In this document: piece by piece, positions 5,500-5,645 of the stretch
How positions within the stretch are numbered: the stretch's first letter is position 1
Layout of the letters: the number at the start of each line of letters is the position of its first letter
From: an uncultured Veillonellaceae bacterium
GTDB lineage: Bacteria; Bacillota; Negativicutes; Veillonellales; Dialisteraceae
Length of the DNA: 5,645 nt
Reading direction: 5' to 3'
NCBI GenBank assembly: GCA_958439155.1
Contig: CAUBUJ010000109.1
Span: 1-5,645 of the forward strand
Translations under genes and position numbers: made by a program
Notes under the pieces: generated by a model
What the model was told of the DNA's origin: nothing
Seen by the model: only the letters and a program-made list of their open reading frames with translations
The model's database searches: none

Positions 5500-5645
5500 A
5501 TAATCATCAAGAAAAATAAGAGAAAGATTATATCATTTTGATATACAAAAAATATTAAGTGAACAAAAACAGAGTCAAAAACATAAAAATCTATGGGGCT
5601 TTGAAGAATTTCTAAAAAACGGAAGCAGAAATGGCTCTATGGAAG
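5500..5645. other. AT-rich intergenic DNA without a supported gene
   Basis: Together with the leader this completes the roughly 315 bases upstream of cbiK. The stretch is very AT-rich up to about 5590, with many A runs on the plus strand. It holds the palindrome at 5529-5545 and a second weaker minus-strand promoter-like pair: TTGACT at 5578-5573, a 15-base spacer, and TAATAT at 5557-5552. I see no tRNA, complete reading frame or terminator. An ATG at 5631 near the edge cannot be judged. Confidence 0.5.
5529..5545. repeat. AT-rich palindrome upstream of the cbiK promoter (possible operator)
   Basis: TATATCA and TGATATA form perfect 7-bp inverted arms around TTT. The centre is about 40 bases upstream of the cbiK -35 box, a position compatible with an activator site for that promoter, or with an operator for another promoter further upstream. 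It does not clearly match Fur or CRP/FNR consensus sites. In DNA this AT-rich, chance palindromes are fairly likely. Confidence 0.4.

Noticed and set aside
5631..5645. Possible start of a rightward gene (ATG at 5631)
   Set aside because: Only five codons are visible, the upstream purines (GGAAG) are a poor Shine-Dalgarno match and no convincing plus-strand promoter was found.

Overview
The window comes from a diderm, anaerobe-like bacterium. My best guess is a member of the Negativicutes (Dialister/Veillonella/Megasphaera-like). The clues are Firmicutes-style gene order and strong Shine-Dalgarno sites, together with a signal-peptide-bearing CbiK-type chelatase and a membrane-anchored lytic transglycosylase. 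The coding DNA is moderately GC-rich, and plus-strand genes favour CGG arginine codons. The genus is inference only.

Plus strand, bases 1-3143: four tightly packed genes that look like the distal part of one operon. They are the 3' part of polA (DNA polymerase I, polymerase domain; 5' end outside the window), coaE (dephospho-CoA kinase), a small anchored lytic transglycosylase with an SLT domain, and a 226-residue soluble protein of unknown function. Gaps are 8, 15 and 0 bases. The operon ends at a strong intrinsic terminator (3188-3212).

Minus strand, bases 5499 down to about 3241: a convergent two-gene unit. The first gene is an exported sirohydrochlorin cobaltochelatase of the CbiK family. 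The second is a lipoprotein substrate-binding protein of the iron-siderophore/haem/cobalamin class (BtuF/HmuT-like). A second intrinsic terminator lies between them, and a third, probably bidirectional, hairpin ends the unit facing the polA operon. No permease or ATPase gene is visible.

The minus-strand unit starts from a good sigma-70-type promoter in an AT-rich stretch (24% GC in 5461-5600). The promoter feeds a leader of about 130 bases, GC-rich (65% in 5381-5460), which can fold into several stable helices. It does not match the cobalamin riboswitch. An AT-rich palindrome (5529-5545) lies just upstream of the promoter. Together with cbiK codon usage that differs from its neighbours, this suggests a strongly expressed and probably regulated periplasmic chelatase, with the binding protein expressed at a lower level behind a leaky terminator. 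This regulatory region is the part of the window most worth following up.
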